Source: Halalkalirubrum salinum (lineage in GTDB: Archaea; Halobacteriota; Halobacteria; Halobacteriales; Haloferacaceae). Taken from it: DNA of 64,000 nt. Of the stretch, positions 17,605 through 26,791 are shown piece after piece. Both the position numbers and the translations under genes were made by a program. Position 1 is the first letter of the stretch, and each line of letters starts with the position of its first letter. Under the pieces are notes generated by a model. It searched no databases, had not been told where the DNA came from, and saw only the letters and a list, made by a program, of their open reading frames with translations. The stretch spans positions 237,714 to 301,713 of the forward strand of contig NZ_SRSG01000059.1 of NCBI RefSeq assembly GCF_005543295.1, written 5' to 3'.

Positions 17605-18348
17605 TCAGTCGCTCTGGATCCGCGGCGCGAGCATGTAGGTCACGTGACCGAGGCCCTCGGCGAACTCGTAGTGCAGTTTGACGGGGAACTCCTCGCCGAG
17701 GTCGATCGTCACCTCGGTGTCTTTCGGGATCGCCTTATTCATGTCTTTGAGGTAATCCAGCGAGAACAGCGAGTTTGCGGGCCCGGCGGTGAGGTCGATC
17801 AGGTCCTCGCGTTCGAGCTTGAGATCGACGTCGTCGGTGTCGCCCTGGGCTTCGATGTAGAACGCCTCTTCAGCCTCATCAACCCGGAGCGCGATGTGAT
17901 CGGACACCATGTCCGCAGCCTTGATCCCGCGATCGAGCTGTGCGCCCTCGACGACGATCGATGCCGGCAGATCGAGTTCGGGAATATCTGGTTCCTGTCG
18001 GATCGAATCGGGATCGATGAGTGCAAGCGTGTAGGACAGCCCCTCCATTTCGATGTGGAGCTTCCGCGTCTCCTCGTCGAGTTCGAGATGCACGAGGTCG
18101 CCGCTGTTCGCCATTCCGGCGATATCCTCGAGTCGGCCGAGATTGACGCCGATAACGCCGCCGTCGGCCTCGTAGGACTCGAACGCCGCGGCGTCGAGCG
18201 TGAGATCGACCATGCCAACGTTGGCCGGGTCAACGGCTCGAATCGAGAGGTCTTCTTCATTCAACCGGATCTTGCACTCGTCGACCAGCACGCTCACAGA
18301 GTCGAGCGCGTCCCGGAGCGTCGACGCGCTCACGATGGCCTTGAACAT
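17605..18348 (-). CDS. pcn: DNA sliding clamp PCNA
   Basis: The 247-aa protein has the two-domain PCNA fold: an opening [38 protein letters not shown] with the central-loop region, the interdomain connector around [14 protein letters not shown], and the C-terminal LAPRIQSD tail to which PIP-box partners bind. It is expected to form the homotrimeric ring that tethers the polymerase, and to work with MCM, RPA and RFC. It has the acidic surface of halophilic clamps. It is transcribed from its own promoter, and the phosphohexomutase behind it on the same strand is more than 100 bases away. Confidence 0.96.
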   Translation of the reverse strand: MFKAIVSASTLRDALDSVSVLVDECKIRLNEEDLSIRAVDPANVGMVDLTLDAAAFESYEADGGVIGVNLGRLEDIAGMANSGDLVHLELDEETRKLHIEMEGLSYTLALIDPDSIRQEPDIPELDLPASIVVEGAQLDRGIKAADMVSDHIALRVDEAEEAFYIEAQGDTDDVDLKLEREDLIDLTAGPANSLFSLDYLKDMNKAIPKDTEVTIDLGEEFPVKLHYEFAEGLGHVTYMLAPRIQSD

Positions 18349-18460
18349 ATACCATTCGCTACGTAATCACCCCCTAAAAATACACCCGATTCGACCGCTT
18401 TCGGGACCACGTTCGGCCGCCGACGATCGTGTGGTATCGGCGCTCGACGGTCGAGCCCGA

Positions 18461-19882
18461 TCAGTCGAGTTCGGCGTCGACAACCGGACGGACAATTGCC
18501 TCGCCGGCTTCAAGTACCGCGTCGAGACGCTCGGGACTGGATGCCTCCGCGTAGATCCGAAGCTTTGGTTCGGTCCCGCTTGGCCGAACGAGCAGCCACG
18601 AGCCGTCTTCGAGCAGGAGTTTGAAGCCGTCTTTTGTGACGATCGAGTCGATTTCCTTGCCGGCAACCGTTTCGGGCAGTGCTGCCTCGAGTGCGTCCAA
18701 CACCGCACCCTTCGCGTTGTCGGGACAGTCGACACTGATCTTGTCGGCGTGGATCTCACCGTACTCCTCGGCAAGTCGGTCGAGCCGATCGTCGAACGGC
18801 TTGGCCGCAGCGATCGCACCCGCAAACAGCGCCATCAACACACCGTCTTTTTCGCGGAGATGTCCGCGAACGGAGAACCCACCTGACTCCTCGCCGCCGA
18901 CGATGACGCCGTCGTCGTCCATCCCCTGGGCAACCCACTTGAAGCCGACGGGTACCTCGACGATCGACTCGCCGTGGGCCTCTGCGATCCGATCGAGCAG
19001 GAACGTCGTCGAGACGGTTCGGACTGCCCCGTTGGTCCCCTGTTCGGTTGTTGCCTCGCCATCGAGCAGCGCGTCGTAGAGGACGGCGAAAAACAGGTTC
19101 TCGTCGAGATAGCCCGCCTCGGGGGTACAGATCGCGATCCGATCCGCATCGCCGTCGTTTGCGACACCGAGGTCAGCATCGTGTTCGTCGACCGCGTCGG
19201 CCAACTCGGCGAGATTCTCTGCGCTCGGTTCGGGCGAGCCGCCGCCGAACGTCGGATCACGCTCACTGCGACGACTGATGACGGTCGCGCCAGCGGACTC
19301 GAGGAGTGCGTCGGTGACGCCGCGGCCGCTGCCGTGGATCGCGTCGTAGACGACGGTCAGCCTAGACAGATCGACCTCGCCGAAGTGTTCTGCAACGAGT
19401 TCGTGGGCGTGGTCGGCGTGCGGTTTGACTGGATCGACGCGAGTGACACTCCCGCGTTCGGCTTCGGGCAGCAGATCGGGTTCGGCGAGGTTCGCCTCGA
19501 TCGATTCGGTGACTTCCGGCAGGGCAGGCGCGCCGTCGTCGGGGATGAACTTCACGCCGTTGTACTCCGGGGGATTGTGCGAGGCAGTGACCATGAGCGC
19601 GCCAGCGAGGTCGCGATCGACGATCGCATACGCCGCAGTCGGCGTCGGGCAGTCTCGCTCGGGGAGATACACGTCGAAGCCGTTGCCAGAAAGCACCTCC
19701 GCGAGACTTTCTGCGAATCCCTCTGAGGTATCTCGTGCGTCGTAGCCGACGAACACCGCCCTGTCGTCGCCGGCTTCGGTGAGGTGGGTTGCAACCGCCT
19801 GTCCAACCATCCGGAGCCGATCGTCGGTGAAGGTGTCGAGAGTCGCCCGCCAGCCGTCTGTCCCAAACGCAATTTTGTCCAT
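18461..19882 (-). CDS. Phosphohexomutase (phosphoglucomutase/phosphomannomutase family)
   Basis: The 473-aa alpha-D-phosphohexomutase has its motifs in order: FGTDGWRA at the N-terminus, the phosphoserine loop TASHNPPEYNGVKF, the metal loop NDGDADR, the sugar-binding GGEESGG and the phosphate-binding RPSGTEPKLRIY. It interconverts hexose 1- and 6-phosphates (glucose, mannose or glucosamine); the sequence does not settle which. Start 19882 begins MDKIAFGTDGW as the family does; the upstream extension to 20149 is rejected because it overlaps the divergent flavodoxin-like reductase. Together with azf it would link glycogen/trehalose sugars to glucose-6-phosphate. Confidence 0.92.
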   Translation of the reverse strand: MDKIAFGTDGWRATLDTFTDDRLRMVGQAVATHLTEAGDDRAVFVGYDARDTSEGFAESLAEVLSGNGFDVYLPERDCPTPTAAYAIVDRDLAGALMVTASHNPPEYNGVKFIPDDGAPALPEVTESIEANLAEPDLLPEAERGSVTRVDPVKPHADHAHELVAEHFGEVDLSRLTVVYDAIHGSGRGVTDALLESAGATVISRRSERDPTFGGGSPEPSAENLAELADAVDEHDADLGVANDGDADRIAICTPEAGYLDENLFFAVLYDALLDGEATTEQGTNGAVRTVSTTFLLDRIAEAHGESIVEVPVGFKWVAQGMDDDGVIVGGEESGGFSVRGHLREKDGVLMALFAGAIAAAKPFDDRLDRLAEEYGEIHADKISVDCPDNAKGAVLDALEAALPETVAGKEIDSIVTKDGFKLLLEDGSWLLVRPSGTEPKLRIYAEASSPERLDAVLEAGEAIVRPVVDAELD

Positions 19883-19984
19883 ACGACATCTCATGAGACG
19901 ATCCGGAATAAAATGGGATGATGCTCGATCGAGGTCCCGTTCGGATGCCGGTGTGTTTTTTCGCACGGAGAACGGACTCTGGGC

Positions 19985-20521
19985 ATGACACGAATCGTCG
20001 GTGTCTGTGGGAGTCGACGGGCCGAAAGCACCACCCGAGCAGCGATCGCCCACGCACTCGACGCCGCTGCCGATGTCGGAGCGGAACCGGACCTTCTTGA
20101 TTTGGGGACCGTTGATCTTCCGCTGTACCATCCCGATCGCGACGAGCAAGGCGAGTCAGCCGCGCTGTGTGCACGAGTTCGATCGGCCCACGGCGTGATT
20201 CTCGGGTCGCCGGTGTATCACGGCTCGTACTCCTCGACGTTCCGAAACTTCCACGACTACTGTGGCAAATCCGAGTACGAAAACACGGCGGTTGGGCTGG
20301 TTGCGACCGCCGGTGGCGGCTCCTACGGTCCAGCCCTCGAACACATGCGGAGTACTGTCCGGGGAGTACATGGGTGGACTGTCCCAGAACAGGTGGGGCT
20401 CAGAAAGGCGTCCAGAAAGGTCGAAGGCGATCGTATCGTCGACGCCGACACGAGGGAACGACTCGAACGCGTCGCCCGTCAGGTCGTCTGGGCGGCCGAA
20501 CGACTGCATGGCCGGGAGTGA
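19985..20521 (+). CDS. NADPH-dependent FMN reductase-like flavoprotein
   Basis: The 178-aa flavodoxin-fold protein has the FMN phosphate loop GSRRAESTTR near residue 9 and the flavin-contacting GSPVYHGSYSSTFRNFHD near 74, then TAGGGSYGPALEHMR. These mark the NADPH-dependent FMN reductase/azoreductase group. The likely role is reduction of FMN or quinones by NAD(P)H. Its stop codon abuts the tail of the GIY-YIG gene on the opposite strand with no spacer. Confidence 0.9.
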   Translation: MTRIVGVCGSRRAESTTRAAIAHALDAAADVGAEPDLLDLGTVDLPLYHPDRDEQGESAALCARVRSAHGVILGSPVYHGSYSSTFRNFHDYCGKSEYENTAVGLVATAGGGSYGPALEHMRSTVRGVHGWTVPEQVGLRKASRKVEGDRIVDADTRERLERVARQVVWAAERLHGRE

Positions 20522-20803
20522 TCACCTGTCGGTCGATCGCGCTGGCTCTGGCTCCGGGGACGATTCAATGAGCGCCGCCTTGTCCGATCGCCGGAGCTGT
20601 TTGATCTCGTGTTCGCGGGTCATTGCGGCCGATTGGTCGGCATATGATTCGAGGTGAACGAGCGAGACAGGTGTTCGACCACGGGTGTACTTCGCGCCGG
20701 TACCGGCGTTGTGTTCGGCGAGGCGCCGATCGGGATCGGTGGTGTATCCGGTGTAGTACGTGCCGTCGTCACATTCGAGGACGTAGACGTAGTGCGATTT
20801 CAC
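20522..20803 (-). CDS. Small GIY-YIG domain nuclease
   Basis: The ~93-aa UvrC/YhbQ-type GIY-YIG protein has YVYVLECDDGTYYTGYT for the GIY/YIG strands, the catalytic Arg in DPDRRLAEHN and the Glu in MTREHEIKQLRR. The family acts as structure- or single-strand-specific nucleases, with roles still debated. I chose the GTG at 20803 because the AT-rich box AATAAAAAATT lies about 25 bases upstream, as expected for a leaderless transcript; the ATG at 20863 would put that box inside the gene. Confidence 0.85.
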   Translation of the reverse strand: MKSHYVYVLECDDGTYYTGYTTDPDRRLAEHNAGTGAKYTRGRTPVSLVHLESYADQSAAMTREHEIKQLRRSDKAALIESSPEPEPARSTDR

Positions 20804-20928
20804 AGCCGCTGATTCGTGCGGTGTAATAAAAAATTCGGGTCGTTGGAACCGCGTGGCCCACACCCAGTCCCCGTCTCGCCACCGGCGATCGGGGACACTC
20901 TTGTGGAGCGGTTGGATCCGCGGCCCAG

Positions 20929-21084
20929 TTATTGGTTTTGTATGCGGGAGCGGTCACGGGCCGCTTCGGCGATTCCGGCGTTTGCCGAACAGGACGGGCA
21001 GGCGTTGAGCCGGCCGTGCTCGTCGGCGAAGACGCGAGCGAAGCGGTCAGAGACGTGTCCCCCGCAGTGGTCACAACGTGGCAT
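20929..21084 (-). CDS. Tiny haloarchaeal zinc-finger protein (DUF7563-like)
   Basis: The 51-aa protein has two Cys pairs, MPRCDHCGGHVSDRF and LNACPSCSANAG, spaced like a zinc ribbon, and a basic C-terminal helix (AARDRSRIQNQ). Very similar small proteins beginning MPRC..CG..V are widespread in haloarchaea; I recall them as DUF7563. The function is unknown, but a nucleic-acid or protein-binding zinc microprotein is plausible. It is easily missed because of its length. Confidence 0.78.
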   Translation of the reverse strand: MPRCDHCGGHVSDRFARVFADEHGRLNACPSCSANAGIAEAARDRSRIQNQ

Positions 21085-21148
21085 CTGTTGGACCGGCACT
21101 CAACCGCTGCCGGCAGCAATATATTGGGGATACAGGCTCAAATACTCT

Positions 21149-21937
21149 TCATTTGTCGGAATTTGGACTCGACGATTCGGTGCCGCTCGATCGCGCCTCG
21201 GCGATCGCTCGCGCGATGAGTCCGGCCTGCGCCCCCGCCGTGTAGCCCGCGTCGATATTGACGACTGAAAGTGCCGTACATGACTGTACCATCCCGTAGA
21301 ACGCCGCCTCGCCGTCCCCGCCTGCGCCGTAGCCGACACTCACGGGTAGCCCAATCACCGGCGCATCGACCAATCCTGCGACGACCGTCGCCAGCGCGCC
21401 CTCACGGCCGGCCGCGACGACGAGTACGTCCGCGCGGCGAAGTCGATCGAGTTGATCGACAACCCGCGTCAGGTTTGCGACACCCACATCACAGATGAGC
21501 TCGACCGTTGGCCCACTCTCGCGGGCGATCGCCGCTGCCTCCCCCGCGACCGGGAGATCTGCGGTGCCGCCAGTGACGACAGCGACCGTTGCGTCGATCG
21601 ACGGCTGCTCAACCCCATCTGCCCGGGCGACGAGTGTTCGAGCCTGCACATTGTGGTCGATCGTCGCTGCCGTGAGCTGTGTCTTGAGCGCCGCGGCCAC
21701 GTTGGGTTCGAGACGGGTGAGGATCGCTCGCCCAGTGGTCTCGAGCGCCGTCGTGGCGAGTTCGATGAGCTGTGCTTCGGATTTGCCGTCCGCAAGGATC
21801 GCCTCACAGATTCCGCGGCGACGTTCACGGGCTGCGTCAAACCGACCGGACTCCGTGGTCGCGTACCCGCGGAGCTCGGCCTCCGCTTCGGCAACGCTGC
21901 GCTCGCCGTCAGCAACCGCGCGTAAGATCTCTCGCAT
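21149..21937 (-). CDS. larB: Nickel-pincer cofactor biosynthesis protein LarB
   Basis: The 262-aa protein has a C-terminal PurE-like carboxylase domain with TGGTADLPVAGEAA, ICDVGVANLTRV, VVAAGREGALATVVAGLVDAPVIGLPVSVGYGAG and VVNIDAGYTAGA, the conserved blocks of LarB. LarB carboxylates and hydrolyses nicotinic acid adenine dinucleotide as the first step to the nickel-pincer cofactor of lactate racemase-type enzymes. The N-terminal ~110 residues are helical, as in the family. The partners larC, larE and larA are not in this window. Confidence 0.9.
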   Translation of the reverse strand: MREILRAVADGERSVAEAEAELRGYATTESGRFDAARERRRGICEAILADGKSEAQLIELATTALETTGRAILTRLEPNVAAALKTQLTAATIDHNVQARTLVARADGVEQPSIDATVAVVTGGTADLPVAGEAAAIARESGPTVELICDVGVANLTRVVDQLDRLRRADVLVVAAGREGALATVVAGLVDAPVIGLPVSVGYGAGGDGEAAFYGMVQSCTALSVVNIDAGYTAGAQAGLIARAIAEARSSGTESSSPNSDK

Positions 21938-22080
21938 GCCATCGGAGAGGCGATCGAGGGTGTCGAAGCTGTCGATCGATGTCGGAACGCGCTTGCGGGG
22001 CGTTCGCGTATTTAAACGTACCGGTGTACAGCCCTCAAAACGACGGTATTCGGTAGTTTCGGCAGAACAGTATGGGAATC

Positions 22081-22112
22081 CTTATTAAGCCGGAATCGGT
22101 ACGACCGATTGC
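22081..22112 (+). promoter_or_regulatory. TATA-type promoter of the mini histone-fold gene
   Basis: The AT-rich box CTTATTAAG at 22081-22089 is centred 27-28 bases before the ATG at 22113, which is the spacing of a leaderless haloarchaeal promoter. Confidence 0.55.
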
Positions 22113-22280
22113 ATGGCAGATCTTATCGTCAAAGCAGCCGTCAAGGAAGCGCTGGCCGACAAAAACGTCGCTTCGGACTTCTACGACGCGCTCGATGAGG
22201 AAGTTGCGGAGCTGCTCGAAGACGCCGCCCGACGCGCGGAAGAGAACGACCGAAAGACCGTCCAGCCGCGCGACCTGTAA
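22113..22280 (+). CDS. Small DUF1931-type histone-fold protein
   Basis: The 55-aa acidic protein reads MADLIVKAAVKEALADKNV ... RKTVQPRDL. The final KTVQPRDL with the preceding long helix is the signature of half-histone folds (compare RRTVQAEDIE in the large histone of this window). The family is known as DUF1931 and is strongly conserved across haloarchaea. It could dimerise like a histone, but DNA binding is not shown. The gene is short enough to be skipped by gene callers, yet codon use, start context and family match support it. Confidence 0.85.
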   Translation: MADLIVKAAVKEALADKNVASDFYDALDEEVAELLEDAARRAEENDRKTVQPRDL

Positions 22281-22319
22281 GGCGGTTTTACCCCTTTTTG
22301 ACCGGTGAGCGGCCTCCGT

Positions 22320-23018
22320 TCACCGGTCGATTTCGATCCGATCGACTCCCGTAGCGGTGCCCACGTATATCACGTCTGTGAGGCCAACGAACAGCCCGTG
22401 TTCCAGCACGCCCGGGAGCGAAGCAAGCTCTGTAGCCAGGGCGGCAGGATCGTCGATCGGACCGAACGAGCAGTCGAGAACGAGATTCCCGTTGTCGGTG
22501 ACGACAGGGCCGTCTTTGTGCGCGGCTCGCCGGAGTGTCGCCTCGCCATCGAGAGCGGCCACCGCCGCCGCAACTGTCGTCCGAGCGGCCGGGAGCACCT
22601 CGATCGGAACTGATCGGTCGAGCACGTCGGCGGTTTTCGACGGATCGACGACGATCGAAAGCCGATCGGCTGCGGCGGCGACGATCTTCTCACGAGCATG
22701 GGCAGCGCCGCCGCCTTTGATGCACGCACCGGTCGCGGGAACGATCTGGTCGGCGCCATCAATGGCGAGGTCGATCTGCTCGGTGTCGGCGACTGGGACG
22801 AGCGGAATTGCGTGCTCCCGGGCGAGTTCCCGGGCGGCAAACGAGGTCGGCACGCCGCGGACATCGAGCCCGCTGTCGACTGCCCGCCCGATCGCTCGAA
22901 TAGCGTGTGCAGCCGTGCTGCCCGTGCCAAGCCCGACTATCATGCCGTCTTCGACCGCGGCGGCAGCGGCCTCACCGGCCCGGCGCTTTGCGTCGTCGTT
23001 TCCGCCTTCGGTTTTCAT
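22320..23018 (-). CDS. rpiA: Ribose-5-phosphate isomerase A
   Basis: The 232-aa enzyme has VGLGTGSTAAHAIRAIG, the ligand loop DLAIDGADQI, the catalytic region CIKGGGAAHAREKIVA and the nucleotide-like DNGN..LDCSFG block of RpiA. It interconverts ribulose-5- and ribose-5-phosphate. With azf in the same window it gives two steps of pentose-phosphate metabolism. Start 23018 (MKTEGGNDDAKRRAGE) was preferred to 23087 because the extra N-terminal residues do not resemble the family. Confidence 0.95.
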   Translation of the reverse strand: MKTEGGNDDAKRRAGEAAAAAVEDGMIVGLGTGSTAAHAIRAIGRAVDSGLDVRGVPTSFAARELAREHAIPLVPVADTEQIDLAIDGADQIVPATGACIKGGGAAHAREKIVAAAADRLSIVVDPSKTADVLDRSVPIEVLPAARTTVAAAVAALDGEATLRRAAHKDGPVVTDNGNLVLDCSFGPIDDPAALATELASLPGVLEHGLFVGLTDVIYVGTATGVDRIEIDR

Positions 23019-23096
23019 GGCAGTCGATTCTCGTGGAGACAAAAAGAGCTTCGTGCCGAGCGCCGACAATCGGCTCACAGACCACATCGCCGCCGG

Positions 23097-24224
23097 TCAC
23101 TTCAGTCGATCAAGCACGGCCTGAGAATCGTACAACAGCGAGAGCTCTCGCGAGCGCCCTCGACCCTCTACGTCTGCGTACTCGGCAGTGATGATACCGA
23201 GTTGGTCGAGCTTGTTGATGATCTCCGAGTAGCGGGTGTATCCGAGCCCTGTCTCGGTATGGAACGCGTCAAACACCTCGCCAGCGAGTTTGCCGTCATT
23301 GTCAGCGACGACCCGGACGAGCGCGCGTTCGGATTCCGAAAGCCCACGAAGCCGCCGGGAGAGGTGTACGTGTTTGGACTTGTCGTAGGCGTCGTCGATG
23401 TCTTCGATCGCGATCGTCCGGGCCGCGCGCATCTCGGCATGCAAGCCGGCCCGGCGCATGAGGTCGATCCCGACCCGGAGATCGCCGCTTTCGGCGGTCA
23501 ACTCGGCAATGCGATCGAGTTCAGGAGCACCGAGCACTCCGTCGTGAAAGCCCCGGGTGGCCCGCTCACGGAGAATATCGACGATCTCATCGACGTCGTA
23601 CACGGGAAAGTACACCTCCTCCGGACGAAACACGCTTTGAACCCGCGTGTCGAGTTCGTCCATCAGCTCCAAAGAGAGATCCGAGGAGATGACGATCACG
23701 CCGATCCGGGCCCCCGGATGTGCCTCGTGGGCACGAAGCAGCGAGTACAGCGCATCAGAGGCCTCGTTCTCATAGAAGAGGTAGTTGACGTCGTCGAGTG
23801 CGACCACGAGAACCTCGTCGTCTTCGACGAGCCGATCGGCGACTTGCCCAAAGAGCTTTTTAAATGAGATACCCGAGGAGGGCGGTTCGTAATCGAAGAT
23901 CGCCTCGAACAGCCGTGAAAAGACGGCGTAGCGCGTCGAATCGACTTGACAGTTGACCCGTACTGTCCGGACGTCCGTCTGCCCGGAAAGTTCCCCGAAG
24001 AGCTTCTGGACCGCAGTCGTCTTGCCGGTCCCGGGCGGACCGCGGATCATTGTGTTCAGCGGGCGTGATCCACGGACGGCAGGCCGGAGGGCGTACTTCA
24101 GGCTCTCGAGTTGGCTCTCGCGGTGGCGGAACGTCTCCGGGAGGTGATCAATCTCGAAGACCCGTTCGTTGCGGAACACAGTCTCGTCCCACGACAGCAT
24201 CCCACCCTCGGGCTCATCAGCCAT
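23097..24224 (-). CDS. orc: Orc1/Cdc6 family replication initiator ATPase
   Basis: The 375-aa AAA+ protein has Walker A RGPPGTGKTTAV near residue 63, a Walker B VVALDDVNYLF, a sensor and arginine region around SSDLSLELMDELDTRVQSVF, and a C-terminal winged-helix domain (YSEIINKLDQLGIITAEYADVEGRGRS). It is shorter than many origin-linked haloarchaeal Orcs. It should bind DNA and load MCM or act in regulation. A TATA-like box lies about 27 bases upstream of the start (24249-24257). I could not identify a convincing cluster of origin-recognition boxes next to it, so I do not call an origin here. Confidence 0.92.
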   Translation of the reverse strand: MADEPEGGMLSWDETVFRNERVFEIDHLPETFRHRESQLESLKYALRPAVRGSRPLNTMIRGPPGTGKTTAVQKLFGELSGQTDVRTVRVNCQVDSTRYAVFSRLFEAIFDYEPPSSGISFKKLFGQVADRLVEDDEVLVVALDDVNYLFYENEASDALYSLLRAHEAHPGARIGVIVISSDLSLELMDELDTRVQSVFRPEEVYFPVYDVDEIVDILRERATRGFHDGVLGAPELDRIAELTAESGDLRVGIDLMRRAGLHAEMRAARTIAIEDIDDAYDKSKHVHLSRRLRGLSESERALVRVVADNDGKLAGEVFDAFHTETGLGYTRYSEIINKLDQLGIITAEYADVEGRGRSRELSLLYDSQAVLDRLK

Positions 24225-24366
24225 TGTCAAGAGTGCGATCCTCAGAGTACTTAATCATTCCCCGGAGCCAAGGTGAAAGTGGGGACCCGATCGGACGAAA
24301 CGAAAGATCTCGCCGCGAGTCACCGCCGATTTCACTCTCACCGTGGCTGGCAGTCAATATCTCCGA

Positions 24367-24936
24367 TTAGGGGCCTGTATCCGCCGGCAGCTGAATCTGA
24401 TCGATCGTTCGATACGTCGGGCCATCCTCGCCCAGCACGCTCTCTTTGAGCCGTACCTCACTGACCTCGAACCCGCCGATCGAGGCGTCAGCGGCGAGTT
24501 CGCGCTGGACACGGTCTTTGCCGCGCGCGTCATCCATCCGCGCCAGCGTGACGTGCGGCGTGAACTCGTGTTGCTCGGGGTCGAATCCGACGGCGACGAG
24601 TTCTCGTTCGATCGGCTCCTGCAGCGCTGACACCCTCTCAGCTCCCTCGTGGACGCCGGCCCAGACAACGGTGATGTACTCCGGAGACGGAAATGCACCG
24701 AATCCGCCGAGCGTACACCGGAACGGCCCCACGCCTGCCGCCGCGACCGCAGTCTCGATCGCGTTCATAATGGCCGCCGTCTGGTCCGGATCGACGTCGC
24801 CGAGAAATTTCAGCGTGATGTGTGCCTGCGAGGGATCAACAAACCGTAGTCCCGCCGCATCGCGAAAGCGCTCCTGTGCGTCGCCGATCGCGTCGGCGAG
24901 CGTCTCAGGAAGGTCGATCGCAACGAAACACCGCAT
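24367..24936 (-). CDS. thpR: RNA 2',3'-cyclic phosphodiesterase (2'-5' RNA ligase family)
   Basis: The 189-aa 2H-phosphoesterase has the two diagnostic HxTx motifs, HITL near residue 39 and HVTL near residue 128, and the opening RCFVAIDLP. ThpR enzymes hydrolyse 2',3'-cyclic phosphates and can reversibly join 2'-5' ends of tRNA halves in vitro. Start 24936 matches the family; the 7-residue upstream extension is not needed. The orc gene follows on the same strand after 142 bases. Confidence 0.92.
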   Translation of the reverse strand: MRCFVAIDLPETLADAIGDAQERFRDAAGLRFVDPSQAHITLKFLGDVDPDQTAAIMNAIETAVAAAGVGPFRCTLGGFGAFPSPEYITVVWAGVHEGAERVSALQEPIERELVAVGFDPEQHEFTPHVTLARMDDARGKDRVQRELAADASIGGFEVSEVRLKESVLGEDGPTYRTIDQIQLPADTGP

Positions 24937-24997
24937 ATCGGTGGATTCTGCGCCCAACGACGTAACGCTTACCCGGGTTCCGGCGGTAGAGTAGGGT

Positions 24998-25750
24998 ATG
25001 ACTGATGATCGCGAGCGCCGCCACCGCTTTTCGGAGGGCCAAGGCGTCGACGAGGACTACGACGAGTTCACGCTGGATCCACCGGAGCTGAAAGTTGATC
25101 CAACGAAGGTCGATCCGGTCGACTCGCGGGTGTTGACCGACATCCTCGATCGGCGCAACATCAACGCCGACAGCGTCGACGTGGAGACCCTGATCGACGT
25201 CGGGCTGTCGTACATGGGGATCAACCGCTACGAGGAGGCGACAGAGACGTTCGAGCGTGCCGCCCGATTTGCCGAAGAGGACTCCATCGAGAGCCAGGAG
25301 GCGTGGGTGAACAAAGGTGTTGCCCACGCCCAACTGGAGGAGTACGACGAGGCGATCGGCGCCTATCAGGAGGCGCTGCGGATCGATGACGACTCGGAGT
25401 TTGCTGCGGACGCAGAGACGAACCTGGCGTACTCGCTGTGGGAGTTCGGCGAGACCGAACAGGCGCTCGACCACGCCGAACGCGCCGTCGAACTCGATCC
25501 GCGATCGCCGCAGGCGTGGTACAATCGTGGCTTCTTCCTCTCCGAGCGCGGGCTCTATGAGGATGCAGTCGACGCCTTCGACAACGCGATCCGGCTGGGA
25601 ATGCGAAGCGCCGAAGTGTTAGAAGAGAAGGCGGTGGCGCTCGAGGAACTCGGCAACTACGAGGAGGCCGAAACAGTCCAGGAACAGGCCGACGAACTCC
25701 GCGCGGAGGCCGAGGACGAACTGATCGAGCAGCATCGAAGTGGTCAGTAA
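24998..25750 (+). CDS. TPR-repeat protein
   Basis: The 250-aa acidic protein has at least four tetratricopeptide repeats between residues about 65 and 230, with typical G-Y/F and A-P positions (YEEATETFERAARFAEED, YDEAIGAYQEALRIDDD, EQALDHAERAVELDPRSPQAWYNRG, YEDAVDAFDNAIRLG). The N-terminal 60 residues are polar and probably disordered. TPRs bind peptides or partner proteins; no partner can be named. It is divergent from thpR. Confidence 0.9.
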   Translation: MTDDRERRHRFSEGQGVDEDYDEFTLDPPELKVDPTKVDPVDSRVLTDILDRRNINADSVDVETLIDVGLSYMGINRYEEATETFERAARFAEEDSIESQEAWVNKGVAHAQLEEYDEAIGAYQEALRIDDDSEFAADAETNLAYSLWEFGETEQALDHAERAVELDPRSPQAWYNRGFFLSERGLYEDAVDAFDNAIRLGMRSAEVLEEKAVALEELGNYEEAETVQEQADELRAEAEDELIEQHRSGQ

Positions 25751-25759
25751 CCGCCCTGT

Positions 25760-26260
25760 TTAAACGATCTCGGCGACCCGCTCAAGCGTTGTGTACTGTG
25801 CGTTCGTGTACGCGATCACCCGTACCGCAGACAGGGTGTCGGCGTCGAATCGATCGATCGCCCGACAGACGATTTTTGCACCTGTTTCAAAATCGAACCC
25901 CGCAGCGCCGGTGCCAAGCACGGGGAGCACGATCGACTCACAGCCGAGTTCTTCGGCGGTCTCCAGCGCCCTTTTTGTCGCCGTATGGATGCTCTCCCGA
26001 GTCGCACGGCCGTCGCCGTAGTGGGGCATCGCTGCGGCGTGGATGACGTAATCGGCGTCGAGATCGAACGCGTCCGTGACGGCGGACTCGCCGAGGTCGA
26101 TCGGTCCTTTGGCCATGGCGGCCTCGTTGATGGGGCCGTTTGCCTCGCGACGCAACGCGCCGGCGACCCCGCTGCCCATGCGGAGGCTGGTGCCGGCAGC
26201 GTTCACGAGCGCATCAGCGGACTGTGCGGCGATGTCACCCTGAACAGTCTCGATCTCCAT
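25760..26260 (-). CDS. Macro-domain protein
   Basis: The 166-aa single macro domain begins with QGDIAAQSADALVNAAGTSLRMGSGV, where the Asp and the glycine-rich loop bind ADP-ribose, and has the second loop LGTGAAGFDFE. Such proteins bind or hydrolyse ADP-ribose, its esters or O-acetyl-ADP-ribose. Start 26260 was chosen because family members begin a few residues before QGDI. It is convergent with the TPR gene, with about 9 bases between the stops. Confidence 0.92.
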   Translation of the reverse strand: MEIETVQGDIAAQSADALVNAAGTSLRMGSGVAGALRREANGPINEAAMAKGPIDLGESAVTDAFDLDADYVIHAAAMPHYGDGRATRESIHTATKRALETAEELGCESIVLPVLGTGAAGFDFETGAKIVCRAIDRFDADTLSAVRVIAYTNAQYTTLERVAEIV

Positions 26261-26349
26261 ACGTAGACGATCGACGCCCACGCTCAAAGTGGTTGCCCGG
26301 GCGGACAGCCGACAGATGGATGTATGAGCAGTGGGTACCGACCGGTACG

Positions 26350-26649
26350 ATGCTCCTCCGTGAACGAGAGACGCCGAAGGGGTTGTTGGTGTCACTGTGC
26401 GATCGCGACTGTCTCGGTGAGACGTACGCGGAGGGACCGGTCACCTTGGAGGTGACAGAGTCGTTCTACGGCGGCCCCGAGGCCGAAGAGGTCGACGAAG
26501 CCGCAGCGATCGACGGCCTCCGACGAGCCAGCGTTGCGAACATCGTCGGCGAGACGGCCGTGACTATGGCGATCGATGCTGGCCTCGTTGACGAGGACCG
26601 TGTCCTCGAAGTAGGGGACACGCTGCACGCACAATTACTCTGGCTGTGA
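26350..26649 (+). CDS. DUF424 family protein
   Basis: The 99-aa protein begins MLLRERETPKGLLVSLCDRDCLGETY and contains SFYGGPEAEEVDEAAAIDGLRRASVANIVGETAV, the core of the archaeal DUF424 family (COG2412). Members are conserved in archaea and often sit near translation or tRNA genes, but their function is unknown. An in-frame ATG at 26320 would add ten residues that the family usually lacks. It is divergent from the macro-domain gene. Confidence 0.85.
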   Translation: MLLRERETPKGLLVSLCDRDCLGETYAEGPVTLEVTESFYGGPEAEEVDEAAAIDGLRRASVANIVGETAVTMAIDAGLVDEDRVLEVGDTLHAQLLWL

Positions 26650-26791
26650 CTGCAGTGGCCGCGTCACCGGAGGATTCGCCCAAACAGCAACGTGCGCTAC
26701 CCGCGTCCTTAGCCGTCGAGTAACCGAATTTCGTTCCGTTGGACGTGGGAGACCGAAGGGATGTTAGCCTTCCAATCCCTATCATAGTTCA

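Noticed and set aside
24231..24366. Possible replication origin next to orc
   Set aside because: GGTGAAAGTG and TTTCACTCTCACC are loosely inverted, but there are too few repeats and no clear origin-recognition boxes or AT-rich unwinding element to call an origin.
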